Position numbers and translations under genes: made by a program
DNA from: CAXSEF01 sp964236535
GTDB lineage: Bacteria > Pseudomonadota > Alphaproteobacteria > Acetobacterales > Acetobacteraceae
Direction: 5' to 3'
Assembly (NCBI GenBank): GCA_964236535.1
Contig: CAXSEF010000132.1
Coordinates: forward strand, 1-6,881
DNA: 6,881 bases
Notes under the pieces: model-generated
Database searches by the model: none
What the model was told of the DNA's origin: nothing
The model's input: the letters and a program-made list of their open reading frames with translations, nothing else
In this document: piece by piece, positions 6,043 through 6,881 of the stretch
Layout: each line of letters begins with the position of its first letter
How positions within the stretch are numbered: the first letter of the stretch is position 1

Positions 6043-6090
6043 AGGGCTCCATCCCCCGCTCACGGCGGGACTCGCCGAAGGCTGAGCCCT
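6043..6090. repeat. Nested inverted repeats in the efp-suhB spacer, on the suhB side
   Basis: AGGGCTC (6043-6049) is complementary to GAGCCCT (6084-6090). Inside it, CCCGC (6055-6059) pairs with GCGGG (6065-6069), so the stretch can fold as two stacked stems. It lies 31 bp upstream of the suhB start and would form part of the suhB leader if transcription begins upstream of it. No riboswitch family was recognised. Confidence 0.4.
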
Positions 6091-6126
6091 CCAGATTCAC
6101 ACGCACCAGGCCAGACTGGCGCCGGT

Positions 6127-6164
6127 CCAGGGCGGCTCGCCCTGGCGGTCCGGGCAGAGCCCGG
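6127..6164. repeat. Two tandem hairpins just past the efp stop
   Basis: CCAGGGCG-GCT-CGCCCTGG (6127-6145, 8-bp stem) is followed after 4 bp by CCGGGC-AGA-GCCCGG (6150-6164, 6-bp stem). On the minus strand they begin 9 bp beyond the efp stop codon, a position that suits a transcript-end structure, but no T-run follows. The second stem shares its GGCAGAGCC centre and the preceding TGGCGG/TCC arrangement with the hairpin pair past suhB. Confidence 0.65.
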
Positions 6165-6173
6165 CCTTGCCTG

Positions 6174-6740
6174 CTAGTTCTTGGCGCGCTCGACGTAGCT
6201 GGCATCCTCGGTGCGGATGACGACACGCTCGCCGGCCTCGATGAACGGTGGCACCGAGGTCTTGACCCCGTTGGAGAGGCGGGCCGGCTTGTACGAGGAC
6301 GAGGCGGTCTGGCCTTTGACGACCGGGTCCGCCTCGACGATCTCCAGCGTGACCATGGCGGGCAGGTGGATGCCGACGGGGTCGCCTTCGACCAGGTCGA
6401 CGATGACCGGCATGTTGTCCTGCAGGAACGCGGTGCCCTCGCCAAGAATGGTGGCCGGGATCATCGCCTGCTCGAAGGTCTCGGGGTCCATCAGCACGAG
6501 GTTGTCGCCGTCAGTGTAGGAGTAGGTATACTCCTTGTTGTCGGTCATCAGCCGCTCGACGGTATCGGCGGTGCGCCAGCGCTCGTTGGTCTTGTTGCCG
6601 GTCCTGAGGTCGCGCATCTCGACCTGGATGAAGGCGCCGCCCTTGCCTGGCGTGATGATCTGCTGCTTGAGCACGGTCCAGCGTCGGCCGTCGTGCTCGA
6701 TAACCTGCCCGGCGCGGATCAGGTTCGCCTGCTGCTTCAT
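6174..6740 (-). CDS. efp: Translation elongation factor P
   Basis: EF-P binds ribosomes stalled on consecutive prolines and stimulates peptide-bond formation. The 188-aa length matches the family. The N-terminal KOW-like domain (about 1-62) carries the loop ITPGKGGAF, whose Lys33 corresponds to the lysine that is beta-lysylated by EpmA in E. coli. Two OB domains follow (about 66-128 and 131-186). The C-terminal signature is clear: VKTSVPPFIEAGERVVIRT followed by ASYVER. The ATG at 6740 gives the standard N-terminus (MKQQANLIRAGQVIEHDG); only a weak AGAG lies upstream. No EpmA or EpmB gene is visible inside the window. The spacer to the gene upstream is only 39 bp, so efp may be co-transcribed with it. 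Confidence 0.98.
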   Translation of the reverse strand: MKQQANLIRAGQVIEHDGRRWTVLKQQIITPGKGGAFIQVEMRDLRTGNKTNERWRTADTVERLMTDNKEYTYSYTDGDNLVLMDPETFEQAMIPATILGEGTAFLQDNMPVIVDLVEGDPVGIHLPAMVTLEIVEADPVVKGQTASSSYKPARLSNGVKTSVPPFIEAGERVVIRTEDASYVERAKN

Positions 6741-6779
6741 GGAAATGCTCTGTGTCTGCGTGCGCGAAGGTGCGGTGGT

Positions 6780-6881
6780 CTAGACCGCGCGGGACGGGGC
6801 GGCAAGGAAGGGCAGCGGCGGCGCGTCCCGGCATCCGATGACGACGTCCAGCCAGGCCGAGAGGTCCGCCTCCCGTGTTAT
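6780..6881 (-). CDS. C-terminal end of an unrecognised protein (partial)
   Basis: From the right edge, one minus-strand frame is open for 33 codons and ends in TAG at 6780-6782, 39 bp before efp. It reads TREADLSAWLDVVIGCRD, then PPLPFLAAPSRAV. The composition and position fit the tail of a gene in the same direction as efp. I do not recognise the family. The EF-P-modifying ligase EpmA is a common efp neighbour, but its class II synthetase motif 3 (GxxxGxDR), usually about 30 residues from the end, is not present. With so few codons, a chance open frame remains possible. Confidence 0.5.
   Translation of the reverse strand: MTREADLSAWLDVVIGCRDAPPLPFLAAPSRAV

Overview
The window is GC-rich and reads as an alphaproteobacterial chromosome segment. 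The efp/suhB/MotA-like/OmpA-like gene content and the small GTCC-type intergenic hairpins suggest a member of the Acetobacteraceae or a close relative. That placement is inference from gene content and remembered repeat style, not from a search. Every gene I can support lies on the minus strand, so the window is described here from high to low coordinates.

Right end (6881 to 5161): the last 33 codons of an unrecognised gene, then efp (elongation factor P) and an inositol-monophosphatase-family gene (suhB type). About 160 bp of hairpin-bearing spacer separates efp from suhB. A further spacer of about 220 bp (4939-5160), also carrying hairpins, follows suhB.

Middle (4938 to 1579): a compact three-gene cluster. 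It encodes a secreted OmpA-like protein with a long Pro/Ala-rich linker, a four-helix MotA/TolQ/ExbB-type channel protein, and a MotB-like protein made of one membrane helix with an aspartate, a long Ala-rich coiled coil and a C-terminal peptidoglycan-binding OmpA domain. The first two genes overlap by ATGA with a good internal ribosome binding site, and the third follows after 22 bp. Together they look like an ion-driven stator or envelope machine whose job cannot be named from the sequence. A perfect 30-bp palindrome lies inside the channel gene.

Left part (1460 to 483): a TauE/SafE (TSUP) family permease and a tRNA-Leu(UAA) gene.

Left edge (400 to 1): no intact gene, but three or four reading-frame fragments together spell the N-terminal part of a phage/island-type tyrosine recombinase. 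It begins 82 bp beyond the 3' end of the tRNA and is broken by a one-base frameshift, an apparent internal deletion and probably another frameshift. This is the scar of an element that probably used the tRNA as its attachment site; any remaining cargo would lie to the left of the window.

I see no CRISPR array, insertion sequence, rRNA or replication origin, and no gene on the plus strand.
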